Shown in pieces: positions 11,790 to 24,400 of a DNA stretch of 64,000 nt (positions are counted from its first letter, which is position 1; every line of letters starts with the position of its first letter). Position numbers and translations under genes: made by a program. Where the stretch lies: NCBI GenBank assembly GCA_951804985.1, contig OX638130.1, forward strand, positions 97,089,700-97,153,699, written 5' to 3'. Source of the stretch: Dryomyza anilis (lineage: Eukaryota > Arthropoda > Insecta > Diptera > Dryomyzidae). Under the pieces are notes generated by a model. The model was given only the letters and a program-made list of their open reading frames with translations. It made no database searches and was not told the origin of the DNA.

Positions 11790-13170
11790 TTTTTTATTTA
11801 AAATTGGAAAAAAAATATTCTTTAAAAAAAGTGTTTTCGAAAAAAAAAATATGGCCAAAAAATATTTAAAAAAATCTAAAAAAAAAAACTTTTTTTACGA
11901 CCTATTTTTACAAATTTTTATAAGGAATTTTTTTTTATGAATATTTTTATCGAGTTTTGAAAAATTCGTAAAAAACAAGTCCATCAATTTTTTAAATTTG
12001 AAAACAAAAAAAATTTATTTTAAAATTTTAGGTTTTTTTTTGTGTAGTACCTAAATAAAAAAATAACTTTATAAGACATTTATTTTAAACATAATTTAAA
12101 ATGACATTAATAATCAAATATAATCGCAGTATTTTAATTAAAGCTTAAATAAAATTTTACGATTCACATTCTCAACCAAAATATTTATTTTAACAAATTA
12201 AAAAAAAACTTATTTCATCTCCCATATCACGAATACCATCTGTGCCATTTTAAGTTCACATTCGAAAGTCCAAAAAATTAAAGTTCATGTCCGCACAAAA
12301 TAAATTTGCAATATTCTAATTAAAATTCCGCCATTTCGCACGCAAAGTGTTAGTGTTTCTATGTCAAACTGTGCTGTGCTGTGTGGTGCGCAACTGCAAC
12401 AGCAGCGGCCTGTACTGAACTTAGTTAGACAACGAACGGCGTCGCGACGTCATCTGGACACTAGGTCCCACAAAAACCACTTTCGATTTCGCACCAACAG
12501 CAACAGCCAGCCGTAGCCATTCTTTGTGCCCGGCTGACACTGTGGCGTGCGCGCCAAAGCACTAATACCATCCCACCAGCCAACACATCGTGTGACCGAC
12601 CGTCCGATTGCCTGGCAGTTGGCACTTGGTACCAGCCAGCCAGTTTCATATGATTTATGCCCACAGCTCAGTTGAGCTTTGTATCGCATGAATTCAATGC
12701 AAAATTATTACAAAACCATTATTAATATCATTGCTGTTTGTTGGTGGCTGCTGGTACCTGCTGCTGCTGCTGTTGGTTGCTTCCACTAACTTGGCCAAAA
12801 TGTTATTGCTGCCTGACTGCCTGCCTTGTTATCGTTGGCACCATTTTATTACTGCTGATCATGTCTCCATGTTGGCATTAAGCACTTGCTGCTGTCGCTG
12901 CTACTTGGCCAAGTTATGTGACGTTGTGGATGAATAGGCCTTGTGACTGGCGCCCCAGCTGTTTCGAGCAACTTACCCAGATATCTTGAACTAGGGGACA
13001 GCGTATCGTGTTTGAGACAAGACATCATTTAATTAAGGAAACCGTGTCAACGTTTATGGCAGCGGTATTGATTACTCACACGTATTCGGTGCTGGTTGTT
13101 TAAATTTGGAAAAAAACTAACATAAATTTTAATTCGCAGTTTGTAGGGGAGAATGGGGCGAAGTTAAAAA
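11790..13170. other. Spacer with a unique GC-richer block
   Basis: 11790-12330 is A/T homopolymer-rich. 12340-13000 is clearly less AT-rich and non-repetitive, with CAG/CTG runs (CTGCTGCTGCTGCTGTTGG near 12755). Short frames open on both strands (12450-12689 minus, 12731-12937 plus) but show no conserved features. On the minus strand, a donor-like GTAAGT facing left lies near 12976, but no matching exon was found. It may be regulatory DNA or a non-coding exon; no function is assigned. Confidence 0.4.
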
Positions 13171-13174
13171 CATT

Positions 13175-14420
13175 TAGGAAATGCAATTTTTCAATTAAAT
13201 TTTTCACTGAAAATTACATTTTTCAATGAAAATTAAATTTTTCACTAAAAATTTAATTTTTCACTAAAAATTCAATTTTTCACTAAAAGTTCAATTTTTC
13301 ACTAAAAATTCAATTTTTCACTAAAAATTCAATTTTTCACTGAAAATTAAATTTTTCACTGAAAATTAAATTTTTCACTGAAAATTCAAATTTTCACTGA
13401 AAATTCAATTTTTCACTAAAAATTCAATTTTTCTCTGAAAATTCAATTTTTCACTACAAATACAATTTATCACTAAAAATTCAAATTGTTCACTAAAAAA
13501 AATCACTTTTTCACTAAAAATTTTCACTTAAAATAAAAATTTAATTTTTCTCTAAAAATTCAAATTTGCACTGAAAATTCCATTTTGTACTATAAAGTCT
13601 AATTTTCACTATAAATTCTAATTTAAACTAAAAAATCAAATTTTCACTAAAAATTCAATTATTCACTAAAAATTAAAATTTTCACTAGAAATCAAATTTT
13701 CACTAAAAATACAAATTTTCACTAAAAATTCAATTTTTTACTAAAAATTAAATTTTTCACTAAAAATTCTAATTTTCACTAAAAATTCAATTTTTCACTA
13801 AAAAAATTCAAATTTTCACTAAAAATTCAAATTTTCTCTAAAAATTCAATTATTCTCTAAAAATTCAATTATTCACTAAAAATTCAATTTTTCACTAAAA
13901 ATAAAAATGTTCACTAAAAATTCAATTATTCACTAAAAATTCAAATTTTCACTAAAAATTCAAATTTTCTCTAAAAATTCAATTATTCTCTAAAAATTCC
14001 AATTTTCACTAAAATTTCAATTTTTCACTAAAAATTAAAATTTTCACTAAATTCAATTTTTCACTAAAAATTTAAATTTTCACAAAAAAATTAATTTTTC
14101 ACTAAAAATTCAATTTTTCACTAAAAATTCAATTTTTCACTTAAAATTCAAATTTTCACTAAAAATTCAATTTTCACTAAAAATTCAATTTTTCAGTAAA
14201 AATTCAATTTTTCACTAAAAATAAAAATGTTCACTAAAAAATTCAAATTTTCACCAAAAATTCTATTTGTCACTAAAAATTTAATTTGTCACTAAGATTT
14301 CAATTTTTCACTTAGAAATAAATTTTTCACTATAAATTCAATTTTTCACTATAAATAAAATTTTCACTAAAAAGTAAATTATTTACTAAAAAGTAAATTA
14401 TTTACAATTTTTTTTTTCTT
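13175..14420. repeat. Second, diverged 19-bp minisatellite array
   Basis: The same CACTAAAAATTCAATTTTT unit and orientation as the array at 1.6-6.0 kb, but much more diverged: variants include CACTGAAAATTAAATTTTT, TTCTCTAAAAATTC, TTATTCACTAAAAATTC and CACTAAAAATAAAAATG. About 60 units fit in 1.2 kb. The TTTGTCAC variant appears twice (near 14270 and 14290). The higher-order structure of the first array is not evident. Confidence 0.9.
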
Positions 14421-15475
14421 TAATTTTTCACTTTAATAAAATTAAATTTCCAGAAAAAAAATTCATTTCGCCACAAAGAAATTTAATTATTATTGGCTTG
14501 ACTAGAAAAAAATTCTTAAATTAAAATTGTTCCTAAAACCATCCGTGTTTGGCAATTCTATATATAATGCGATTATAATTTACCTAAGGTGCTTTAATAT
14601 TTTGTAGTCGCCTTTCACACAGTGCTCATGCCTTAAAACACCTCGCGTTAGTTACACAGATGACAACGCATCCGGTCGCACTGTCTTCAAAACTATGTCA
14701 TACCTATCTACATTGTGCGCACTCAGTTCAAAATTACGGAACTTAATGAGCAGCGCAGATCTATTATATTTAATCATTCAAAGCTACCCCCCCTAAATAC
14801 AAAAGTTTCTTTCTCACTCTGGCTGGAGCTGCTGGCAGGCCACAATCAACCAAACATTGTTTTGATTTTTGATGAATTTCCATTGAGTCAAATTCCAATG
14901 TAATTATGCCAACGCGTAGAGGTGTGAAATGATCTAACAACCAAATGGTTGCCAACCATATAATTTCTTTAAGTTTTGAACTTTTCATAACTGGAGCAAA
15001 AACAGAGATTTTTCTTTCTTTGATACGTATAACTGTCAACGGATGCGGAAATGGTTGTACATTTGGTAAATTATAATTGTGGTGATTGTTGGTAAACGTG
15101 GTTAGTCTTAAAGACTTTTTAGAAATGGGAATGTTTTTGCAACGATCGACCGACCAACCGACCGACCTCCTTTTTATCAATTAGTTTTTATTTTATGAAT
15201 TTAGTTTAATCTCTGGAAAGACGATGAGTTGCAATTCGAGCAGGTATAAAATACTTTACAAAGCAAAAAAAAATCAATTACTTCATGTGCGGTAAAATCG
15301 TCGAACATATATTTTCTTTTCTCATACACTCGGCACCTGTCATGATTACTGTTTTTGGAAATAAAAAAAAAAACTGTTTGTCATTCACATTGCAGTGTGC
15401 AACATATGCTTCTTATTTTCGTGAATAGGACTCTTTGGTGAAAAGGAATACCATATTGTTTAAATATTGTAAATA
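14421..15475. other. Spacer, no gene supported
   Basis: A minus-strand frame at 14770-15180 (136 codons) is the longest here, but it shows no domain, signal peptide or good splice context. It ends in a short CGACCGACC-type simple repeat (about 15144-15168). I treat it as chance. Confidence 0.4.
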
Positions 15476-15837
15476 CACACAAAAAAATTCACCAACAACC
15501 AGTATTCATCAAATTGATGATTTAATTCATTGAACTAAAATCGTATTTTTTCAATGTTTTTTATAACATCAAATTTCAAACAAAAATTTGTCTCCATTTA
15601 CACATTTATAATTCTTATAAGATTTATGATATTTAAATTAATATGGTTTGTTGAACAAAATTCATCAATAAGATGTACACTTATTCATTAATATGATGAA
15701 ATGGAATCTTCGCATAATTAGCATAATTAGAATTATAAATTAAAATGAAAAACGTTTTAAAAAATACGATTTTAATTCATTCATCAATATGATGAATCCA
15801 GATAGTTGGTGAAATTTTTGGCAACATTTTTTGTGTG
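15476..15837. mobile_element. MITE family A, copy 2 (362 bp, TA-flanked)
   Basis: It has the same termini as the copy at 8617-9040: CACACAAAAAAATTCACCAAC on the left and TTTTTTGTGTG on the right, with TA at 15474-15475 and 15838-15839. The internal sequence is collinear with copy 1 (AAACAAAAATTTGTC, TCTTCGCATAATTAGCA, AAAATACGATTTTAATTCA), with small indels. Non-coding. Confidence 0.85.
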
Positions 15838-15951
15838 TATAATTTTAATGTTTATAATTCTAAATAATAACTTTCGAAATAACCGACAGCTCTTTTTCTA
15901 CTTTAGAGTTAAAATTGCGATTGTTCAAACCCTCAGTTTATGAGTTATATA

Positions 15952-16943
15952 CAGAAAAATTCAGCAATATGATGAATTTATTCATATATATTATGAATTT
16001 TTCTACTAACTACCAGATGCATCACAATGATACCACCGTTAAATAACATATTAATGAACGCACTCATACATATATATGAAAAAATATCCAATATAATGAA
16101 TATGAATTGTCATCTTGATGAATATAATCATAATATTCATGAATAATTTAAAAAATTATTTTTTTATAAATTTTTCAAAAAAAATAATGTTTTTAGAAAA
16201 TAATTTGAAAAAAATTTCATTAAAAATAAATTTGGAAAAATTTTATTAAAAAAAAAAAAAAAATTTTCGAAAAAAAATTATCCGAGATAAAAAAATGTTC
16301 AAAAAGAAAATTTGTCAAAAGAAAAATATTTTTCAAAAAATATTTTTTTAAATATTTTTTTTAATTATATATTTTTATTAAATACATTTATTATAAATAT
16401 TACTTTTTATTAATAAAAAGTTTTAATAATATAATAAATATATTAGAAAACATTTTACTAATTTATGCATGCCTAGCAAGCATTATATAAGAAATCACAT
16501 ACAAGAACTACTTGAGAACTTTGACAAAAAAATATTTTGATTGAAATTTGGTTTAATGAACAGCATTCTTCAATATGATGTATATATTTATTGTGTTTTA
16601 TGTATTTGTTTATTAATATGATGAAACGTATTCTACACATACAGTTCTTCATTTTAAAGATCACTTTTTCGACAGTTACCAAGCGTTCGTCATAATTATG
16701 ATCGCATTCATAACATTGATGTCGTTGGTCATTAATATAATGAATGGTTCTTCAATCAAATTCTACACAAACAGTTCTTCATATTAAAGATCACTTTTTC
16801 GACAGTTACCAAGCGTTCATCATAATTATGATCGCATTTATAACATTGATGTCGTTGGTCATTAATATAATGAATGGTTCTTCAATCAATGGTTTGAAGA
16901 ATGGAATTCATCAATATGATGTACATTTTTTTTTTTGTCTGTG
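15952..16943 (+). mobile_element. MITE family B, near-complete copy (about 1 kb)
   Basis: The element starts CAGAAAAATTCAGCAATATG, ends CATCAATATGATGTACATTTT...CTGTG, and has TA on each side. It carries repeated TTCATCA-ATA-TGATGAA near-palindromes, a central A/T homopolymer section (16140-16480) and an internal direct duplication. The block with GATCACTTTTTCGACAGTTACC, GTCGTTGGTCATTAATATAATG and GGTTCTTCAATCAA occurs twice, at about 16640-16765 and 16770-16890. No coding potential. Confidence 0.8.
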
Positions 16944-16945
16944 TA

Positions 16946-18230
16946 CACACTGAACATTTTTCATTCGACATGAGATTGGAAGTAGGTTGTAACCACCAAC
17001 ATCAGTTGGGTAAAATGAATATACTACAAAGTGTTTGATGGAACCGCTAATTCGGTTTTTACTACAAAAATAATCATCTATACGTTGTAGTCCAAATTAC
17101 AATCCTTTTTAGTTTTGGCCATAAGAACGGACTTAACCGATGAATCGAATAAGTTGGTGCAATGAGCTGGTTGGTGCAAAAAATTTCTGTTCTGCGTACA
17201 AAAATCATATTAGGGTACTGATCATTAAATATTTGTCCTGATAATCCTTGTCCTGATAACCTAATCAATTACAAAAACTAGTACTGTCCAGGATCATGTC
17301 AAATCTATTAAAGTAACATTCCAGAATGCCCAAGAAACTGTTTACACATTAAAAAAAAACAAGAAAACCGAAAGTATCACAAAACCAAAAACAGAAATGT
17401 CTACTCTTAGACATACTTATTAGCAGTGTCAATGTTGGTCAACACGACATCTATTCAAAGAGCACACACAGAGTGACAGAACCATTAGAGCTCGTGCGCG
17501 TTTATTGTAACCGTCAGTTAACACCTTTCAGTACATTTATAACTCTCTCTTCTTCAAGAACGTATAACATTTATGTGAACTTAATATTTAAATTTCTAAT
17601 TATAGATCAGATGTACTGTAAAAAAAAAAAATTTAAAACATTTTATAAAAACACGCTTTTGTTAGGTGGGCGTCATGAGTCTGAGTCGTATTATTTTTTT
17701 CTCATACCATTTGCCAATGAATCGTGCAAGTATTATTATTATAAAAGGCACCTCTAAATGTCCCACGAACGCATTTGTCAAACCTTATGCTATCTTGGAG
17801 CTGCCAACGTTATCTCCCCAACAACTTTAAAATGCGAAGTCCGATGTCTTCATTTGTGAAATTATGTACTCATTAAGTACGGAATGTCAAGCTTAACAGC
17901 TGCATGCAACAGAGTCAGAGTGCCGATGATGCAGCAGCGGCTTTTATACTGGTGCTGCCAAAGACATGCCGAACGTAGTTTCATCTGTATTTAAGGCAAG
18001 AACTCAGCGTAGTCGTCGACGTCGTCGTCGTCGTTCGATCTGATGCGGAAAACCATTAAAAACACTCGCGTGCGCATATTAAAATTATTTATTTATTTTT
18101 GCATTTATACGTACGGTCAACAGGGTTAATCAAAAAACGGTTCTATCATACGATGTAGAAACGGAATTGATTTCGGATGTAGAAACGGAATTGACTCTTA
18201 ATTTATATAGAACTGGAAACGAGCTCGATA
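16946..18230. other. Spacer with a short dispersed repeat
   Basis: 17076-17203 (GTTGTAGTCCAAATTAC, TTTTTAGTTTTGGCC, GAATAAGTTGGTGC, GAGCTGGTTGGTGC, TTTCTGTTCTG) matches segments near 30318-30424 and 62014-62136, so it is an unclassified interspersed repeat. The rest looks unique. A GTCGTCGACGTCGTCGTC trinucleotide run lies near 18012-18035. No gene is supported. Confidence 0.5.
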
Positions 18231-18923
18231 ACTCACAAAAAAAAATGTACATCATATTGATGAATTCCGTTCTTCAAACCATGATTCATTGTATTGAAGA
18301 GCCATTCGTAATATTAGTGACTAACGACATCAATGTTATGAATGCGATGATAAATATGATGAACGCTTGATAACTGTCGAAAAAGTGTTCTTCAACATGT
18401 GAAGAATACGTTTCATGTTTTATAATATATTTATTTATAATTACAACTTTTTATTAATAAAAAGTTATATTTATAAATAAATATATATAAAAAAAAAACA
18501 TTTTTTCCTAAAAAAAATTTTTCGAACAACTTTTTTTTTTTCAAAAATTATTTCTTTTCTATTTTTTTTTTTCAAAAAATTTTCTTTTTTTCGATTTTTT
18601 TTTCCAAAAACTTTTTTTTCGAAAAACTTTTTTTTTCGAAAGTTGTGTTTTTCGGATATTTGAAAAATACGTAAAAATAAAACTTTCAATTATTCATAAA
18701 TTTTATGATTATATTCATCAATATGACTATTCAAATACATTGTATTGAACATTTCGTTCTTCACTATTAGTGTTTGTTGGTCTGAACAAGTTCATATACA
18801 TAATGAACTTGTTCAATATGTCACTTAATGAATGGTGGTATCAATATTATAAATCTGCTAATTGGTAAAAGAATTCATAATATTTATGAATAAATTCATC
18901 ATATTGATGATTTTTTTTCTGTG
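18231..18923 (-). mobile_element. MITE family B, reverse-orientation copy
   Basis: Reading left to right it is the reverse complement of the 15952 and 25347 copies: TGTACATCATATTGATGAA, AACCATGATTCATTG, GACATCAATGTTATGAATGCG, AACTGTCGAAAAAGTGTTCTTC, then an A/T homopolymer centre (18480-18680), ending ATTCATCATATTGATGA and TTTTCTGTGTA. The left end is slightly degraded (CTCACAAAA); the right end keeps TA. Non-coding. Confidence 0.8.
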
Positions 18924-18925
18924 TA

Positions 18926-20700
18926 ACGAAATGATATAGTCCAATCGGAAATATATCGATATGAAACGGTACGAAAACCTGCGAACATTTTCCAAGTGAA
19001 ATGTTTAATAAACACTAAACTTCTGAAACGGCAAATTTGATCGAATTTCCCTCATTTCCAACACCGAATCTTAAAGTATATCAAATCAATAACCATGGGA
19101 ATTGCAGAAACTTATATTAGAACCATTTTCAAACAGACCCTCGGTTTCAATCCCTGCTTCGTGCCGATTACAAGCCTGGTAGGCGCGCAGGTTTCATTGA
19201 AATTAAGACTTTGCAATTATTGCCGGTCCATCAGGTGTTAATTAGCGAAATATGTGCGATAAAATCCTGCTCACATCGAGACGCTGCTCGCAGGCAAGCT
19301 TCACATACGCAATTCAATTAAGTGCAGGCTTATCGCGCGTTATTCTCGCGGCCATCGGCAAAGAATTCCTGTGACTAGTACGTCGGTCGGTCGGTCGGCC
19401 GGTCATCTTTGCCTTTAAATGCGGGTTGTTTGTGCTGCTTATTGACTGCAATTCTTTGTGGTATGTTAAACGCTAAAGCGCCCTCAAATGTTCAGATAAG
19501 AGTTGCGGATGCACAAAAAACAAAAAGTACAGAACAACTACAAAAATCGCAGCTTAATATTTTAAGTTATGCAAATTTGCCAAGATTAGCGCAGCTGTTT
19601 TTAGCAATTAATCGCTTAAATATAACGCTGCGAAGTTTTTGCAGCATTTCAAGCGATAAGCGCGACATGCGTGCATGCAACTCGAAGCATCTACCATTTG
19701 CATCACTTCGCGTGTCGCGGCACTGATAATGGAGCTGTCAATGCGCACATTTCAATTGCCCGATAATATGTTGGCTACGAATTGAGTTGGATCGGATTGG
19801 ATTGAATCGGAATAGGATCATGCGAAACGCACCTCTACGCCGTCCCATAAATTCTACACCAACCTGACCAGTTAGACTTACGTCTGCTGACACTGACAAT
19901 AATTTTTAGTTGGAAAACTACTTCAGTTGTGAAAACATCCTGCATCCTGTTTTTGTAGTGCACTTGATAGATGGATGGATGGGCGGATGGATGGATGGAT
20001 GGTTGAGGATGCTTGCTCTGTGTTTGCACAACAGATTTATTGCTAGAAAGTTGTCGTCACACACGCCTCTGTGTTACTGGACACCGCCGCCGCAAGAAGT
20101 GTGTCGTCTGCCTGCCGTTTGTCACGGTTCTTGTTTGGTCCATAACTACGTACCATGTTTTGTAAGGATGTTGCGAGGTCCAAGTATAGCAGACCTAAAA
20201 CAAGCACGCATGACTAGTTTGTAGTTGTTATTATTTTATTTAGCATTTTGTTGTTTCCGAATTATGATTGGACATAGCTGCATTACTGATGTACAATTTG
20301 TTTGTACAGAATATAAATTTATTGCCACTTCCGTTTCTCTCAAACTAAAAGGGTAACAGACTCAATTAAGATCAGTTTTCAAACAATTTTAAGTATGTAC
20401 CTGATAATATTTCAAGTGGCAACCGAAAATGACAGTGCTATCATTCCATTTGTAGAAATGTCGTATAAAGTTGGTTGTTGCAACTATATTTATCTTTCTT
20501 AAATCTCATGCTAAAAAAAGATTTTGGTGAGTGTTCAATTAAATCCAGTACTATTCATATTATGTTCCAATAATGGTTTATGGCATTATGATATTTTTTA
20601 TAAATAAACCAACGCTCAGGAGATGTCCTATTGATTGTAGGAAAGGTATATGTATAAAAGATTGCGAGTAAATATGTAGTAGTGTCCTGCATTTACCAAT
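18926..20700. other. Unique-looking spacer with simple repeats
   Basis: No gene is supported. 19180-19760 is relatively GC-rich and complex. Simple repeats: (GGTC)n near 19383-19404 and a GATG/GGAT run at about 19970-20003. Frames at 19409-19726 and 19910-20224 are open but lack splice context or recognisable domains. Confidence 0.4.
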
Positions 20701-20709
20701 GACTTAAAG

Positions 20710-21310
20710 AGAATCTTCCACAAACATGTCCAGCAACTGAAAAAGAATTATCTCTGCATGATACAGCCGAATGAAGTAAGAAGGATTGCGTGCGCTTGGT
20801 TCGATGCTCCGGAAAATGGTACTATTATATTACTGTTGTAATACCTATGTAATATCCATGTATTTCCCTTCGCTGCTTAAGAAAATCAATAGAGGATACA
20901 ATATTTGTATTCCCTATTCTGGGGAACGAGGAAAGATGGAGTAATATCGGTGGATGTTTTTTGGAATTCATCAATATCAAATAGATTGTTCCACAAACGC
21001 ATCGCGAGGCTGAAAAGGAATTATCTCTGTAATGCCTGGTTCTGTTGAGAGCCGAATGAACTAAGAACGAGTGGACTTGGTTCGATGCACGAGTAGAATG
21101 AGACAATATACGACATGGTGGAAACATATGACCTGATTAAACAGACTACGATTTTTTGGTGGTCAAGATAACCAATATAGAGATGAGCCGAATGAACTAA
21201 GAACGAGTGGACTTGGTTCGATGCACGAGTAGAATGAGACAGCATACGACATAGTGAAATATATGACCTGATTAAACAGACTACGATTCTTTGGTGCTCA
21301 ATATAACCAA
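20710..21310. repeat. Decayed element with 136-bp tandem duplication
   Basis: The block GAGCCGAATGAACTAAGAAC starting at 21049 recurs at 21185 (period 136) and continues alike through GTGGACTTGGTTCGATGC, GACCTGATTAAACAGAC and TTTGGTG. An older, more diverged copy begins near 20717 (CCACAAAC, AAGAATTATCTCTG, CAGCCGAATGAAGTAAGAA). The repeated sequence has no intact frame. It is perhaps a transposon remnant; the class is unknown. Confidence 0.75.
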
Positions 21311-21411
21311 TATAAATGAACTATTTGCATCCCGTTTTAGATAAATATCCTTGTTTTCGATCCAGGAACTCCAAATATGATTTAGAAGTCGTTTCCCAGA
21401 AGTGGTAATGG

Positions 21412-21612
21412 TTTTTTTTTTTTTAATATCTACTAAGATCCACAGCACTCAGACAGATTATATACATTGTACTCTGAAATCTAATTCTCTACGTTTGTGG
21501 TAAAAATCACCACGAGCGCCCATGCCCAAGTCGGGATTCGAACCTGAGATCTTTAAAATGCAAGTCCAACGCTCTGAACTGCTGAGGCCGGTAGGTGGTA
21601 TAGCGAGTGCGC
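21412..21612 (-). mobile_element. tRNA-derived SINE, second family (SINE-2)
   Basis: Read on the minus strand it begins with a tRNA-like head: GGCCTCAGCAGTTCAGAGCG (box A-like), then GTTGGACTTGCATTTTAAAG and a perfect box B, GGTTCGAATCC. It continues through GACTTGGGCATGGGCGCTCG and a short body, and ends in poly-A (poly-T at 21412-21424 on the plus strand). This is the expected layout of an RNA polymerase III retroposon. It differs in sequence from SINE-1. No clear target-site duplication was found. Confidence 0.8.
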
Positions 21613-22270
21613 AAGTCAGTTGTAGCGAAATTTTACAACGTTTGAAAAAAAAAAAACCGAATCATCTGTCCTATTCTTTCTACATATCAAATATATGTTT
21701 GTTTCAACAGTGCGAAGAGATACAACTTTTCAGGCATCTTAAAGCAGATAGAGTTCATTGAGAATGAGATGTATGTGGCTCGAAAATCCTTCGAGAATAT
21801 AAAACGTCAAAACGAAGGTTCAAAAACCGCAACTCTTCCTTGTAAACACGAAAATTAAAAGTTCCAGTATCATATTTCCAAAACACACTGAACATATTGA
21901 GGAAACACAGACCTCAGCATCTCTATTAAATGTCTCTCACAAATGAGTTGACCAGCTATGATTTAGAATGTCTGTATACTCTGCCCCAACCATAAAAGGG
22001 GTATCTGACAATATTCGTGGCATTCGCCTCCCCAATAATGCGTTTATTGTTTTTTTCGAGTGTATTATGTCAAAGACTAAAGCCCGTCGTCAACAGACTT
22101 ATTGAACCATGTCAGTATGGCTTCAGACCTCTCTGATGACAACAGAAATTCCACCGTCATAGAAGTAAACCCGACAACTCTATGCCAATAAACAGGAATT
22201 TCAGTGTTCCTTGTTCAATCCAAAAAAAGGATTATATGTTTGGCACTACCTTCCTGTATAGAACTTCGGC

Positions 22271-22533
22271 CAGCTCTCTTACCATTTGAGCTGAGCGTGT
22301 TTTTTTTTGTACTCAAAGTGGTGGGACCTACAGTTTAATGCCGAATCCGAAGGGCGGGTGAGAGCTTTTCATAGGCAATGTTTTACTCTCGTAGGTTTGC
22401 CATTTACTGCCGAGAGGTAGCGTCGCATAGAAAATTATTTTTCTATAAAAAAAGATGTTGGCAGTCGCTGGGGATCGAACCGCGGACCTTTTGGCTCGTA
22501 GTCAAACGCACTAACCAGACGAGCTACCGACGC
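22271..22533 (-). mobile_element. SINE-1 copy, minus strand
   Basis: The reverse complement shows the tRNA-like head (GCGTCGGTAGCTCGTCTGG, then GGTCCGCGGTTCGATCCCC as box B), followed by the SINE-1 body: CTACCTCTCGGCAGTAAATG, CCTACGAGAGTAAAACATTG, GGTCCCACCACTTTGAGTAC and GAGAGAGCT. It lies head to head with the copy at 22593, 59 bp away. Confidence 0.85.
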
Positions 22534-22592
22534 AACATTTCCGTGGGATAAGCTCCCTAGTATTGGGCATTTGATTTTATCGAGTGTATTGA

Positions 22593-22860
22593 GCGTCGGT
22601 AGCTCAAAGTTAGTGCGTTGGACTGCGAGCCGAAAGGTCACAGGTTCAAGCGTGGGCTGGAGCTAACAACAACTTTTCATTGAAACCTTTTTCTATATCG
22701 CGCTGTAAATGGCAAACCTACGAGAGTAAAACATTGCCTATGAAAACTGTAGGTCCCATCACTTTGAGTACAAATGTAACACGCACTGCTCAAAATGGTG
22801 AGAGAGCTCGTCCTAAGTTCTTATAGGACTGTAGCGCCAATCTATTATAATTATATTATT
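22593..22860 (+). mobile_element. SINE-1 copy, plus strand
   Basis: Head GCGTCGGTAGCTCAAAGTTA, GCGTTGGACTGCGAGCCGAA and box B GGTTCAAGCG. The body runs through GCAAACCTACGAGAGTAAAA, GTAGGTCCCATCACTTTGAG and GAGAGAGCTCGTCCTAAG, ending GGACTGTAGCGCCAAT plus a TTATAATTATA tail. A segment after the Cys-like CGCGCTG is deleted compared with the 26618 copy. Box B has one change from the better copies. Confidence 0.85.
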
Positions 22861-22861
22861 T

Positions 22862-24400
22862 GAAAGACTAAATCCCAACATCAACAAACCGATTTGACCA
22901 TATGCTTGCGACTTCGGACCTATCAAGTCCATGCGAGATTTCATGAAAAAGATCCAAGGGAAACATATAGACATGCTAGGTGGTGTTGTGGACTACAACC
23001 CGATATTCACAGTCAGATAAGTGATCACCTCGAGAATTGCGGAATTTATTATACCTGTGGTATACTTGGCAGGATGAATCTGTGAAACATGTATTATTTT
23101 TGAGATAATTTTAAAAGAACTCTAAATATATTCTCCATTTCTTCGATTTTATCTACATCAAATCGTTCTCAGCTATGCATTGCGAACCTGATTACATCGT
23201 CTAAACTTATTTATTTTTAAATATAATACTAAGTAACTCTTGGAATAGTCCAAGTTTTAATATTTCATGACAATAACTAAAGTACTTCTTATATATGTTC
23301 CCTTCATTGACCTAATAACAAGCAGTAACAATGAAAAATGGATAAATATTCTGCAGTTTCGTCACTTGGGAAGATCATTAATGTCAACAAGATGTCATGG
23401 GAAATTGTGTAAATGTCTTAAATAGCAACCAGATCGCATAGGAAATAGTAATGAGCACCCAGTAGCAATATTAGTCTCTAAACTCTACGAGAAAGCACCA
23501 ACGAACGACACAGTAATGTGTTTATAATTGCGTCTTGGGAAGTGACTTTTGAGCCAAGAGTCGCCGCACAACACATGTGACCACAGCGAAAACCTCTAAC
23601 GGAAGCGAACAAAAAACAAAAAAAAGTAGCAAAAGAGAGAAGGCATACTGGCAATTATTATAAATGGCAAATGGAATGAACTATAAATGTATTGTAATGT
23701 GAAGAAACATGTAATAATTTCGTAGACTGATATCTCAAAATCAGCAAAACGAAAACAGAAGAACAACGAAATATTGTTAAATAAAAGCCACTTCCGCCAC
23801 TTGATTTTTGTATTTCTCATTGGAAAAACACGTCCAAAGCGCGCACGATGATCATTAATTAAGGTGCACTCATTGGGAAAAGTTAGAAGTATAAAATATG
23901 GCTAAAGTAATTATTCAGCTTAAAAGTAGAAATATTTTGGCACTGAAAACCTTGCTAACTTTTTGTAGACGAACTCTTTAAAGCAAATGAGCGTGTGGAT
24001 GGCTCATAATAAAATAGCCAATTTTTGTATAAATACTCGTTTCATTCACACTCTATAGCCATTAGGTTTTCAATTTCCTGAAATGCAACGTACTTAACCG
24101 GCTCCCCCCCCCATGTTTGCTACTGGAAAACCATGTTCTGCATGAGAGAGAAATTTAAATTACAGCCTTGCAATGAGCAAGAAAAAGCAATTAACGCTTA
24201 ATTTGGACTCGTAAACAAAAACAAAAAGAAAAATACAACAAAAAAACACCAGAAAAACCAACAAATGACATTCGAAGGAGCTGCAGAACATCACAACAAT
24301 GTTTTTTTTTGAAAATTTCCCACAGTTTAATGGGATTCTTAGTGGCTGCCAATGCGGCAGGTACTTGAAGAATTGGACGCTATAGTAGTCGAGACCGCTT
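22862..24400. other. Spacer, no gene supported
   Basis: Mostly AT-rich unique-looking DNA. Frames at 22894-23085 plus and 23596-23820 minus have no domain or splice support. No repeat family was recognised. Confidence 0.4.

Noticed and set aside
14770..15180. 136-codon minus-strand frame
   Set aside because: No domain, no splice support, N-terminal part derived from a GACC simple repeat.
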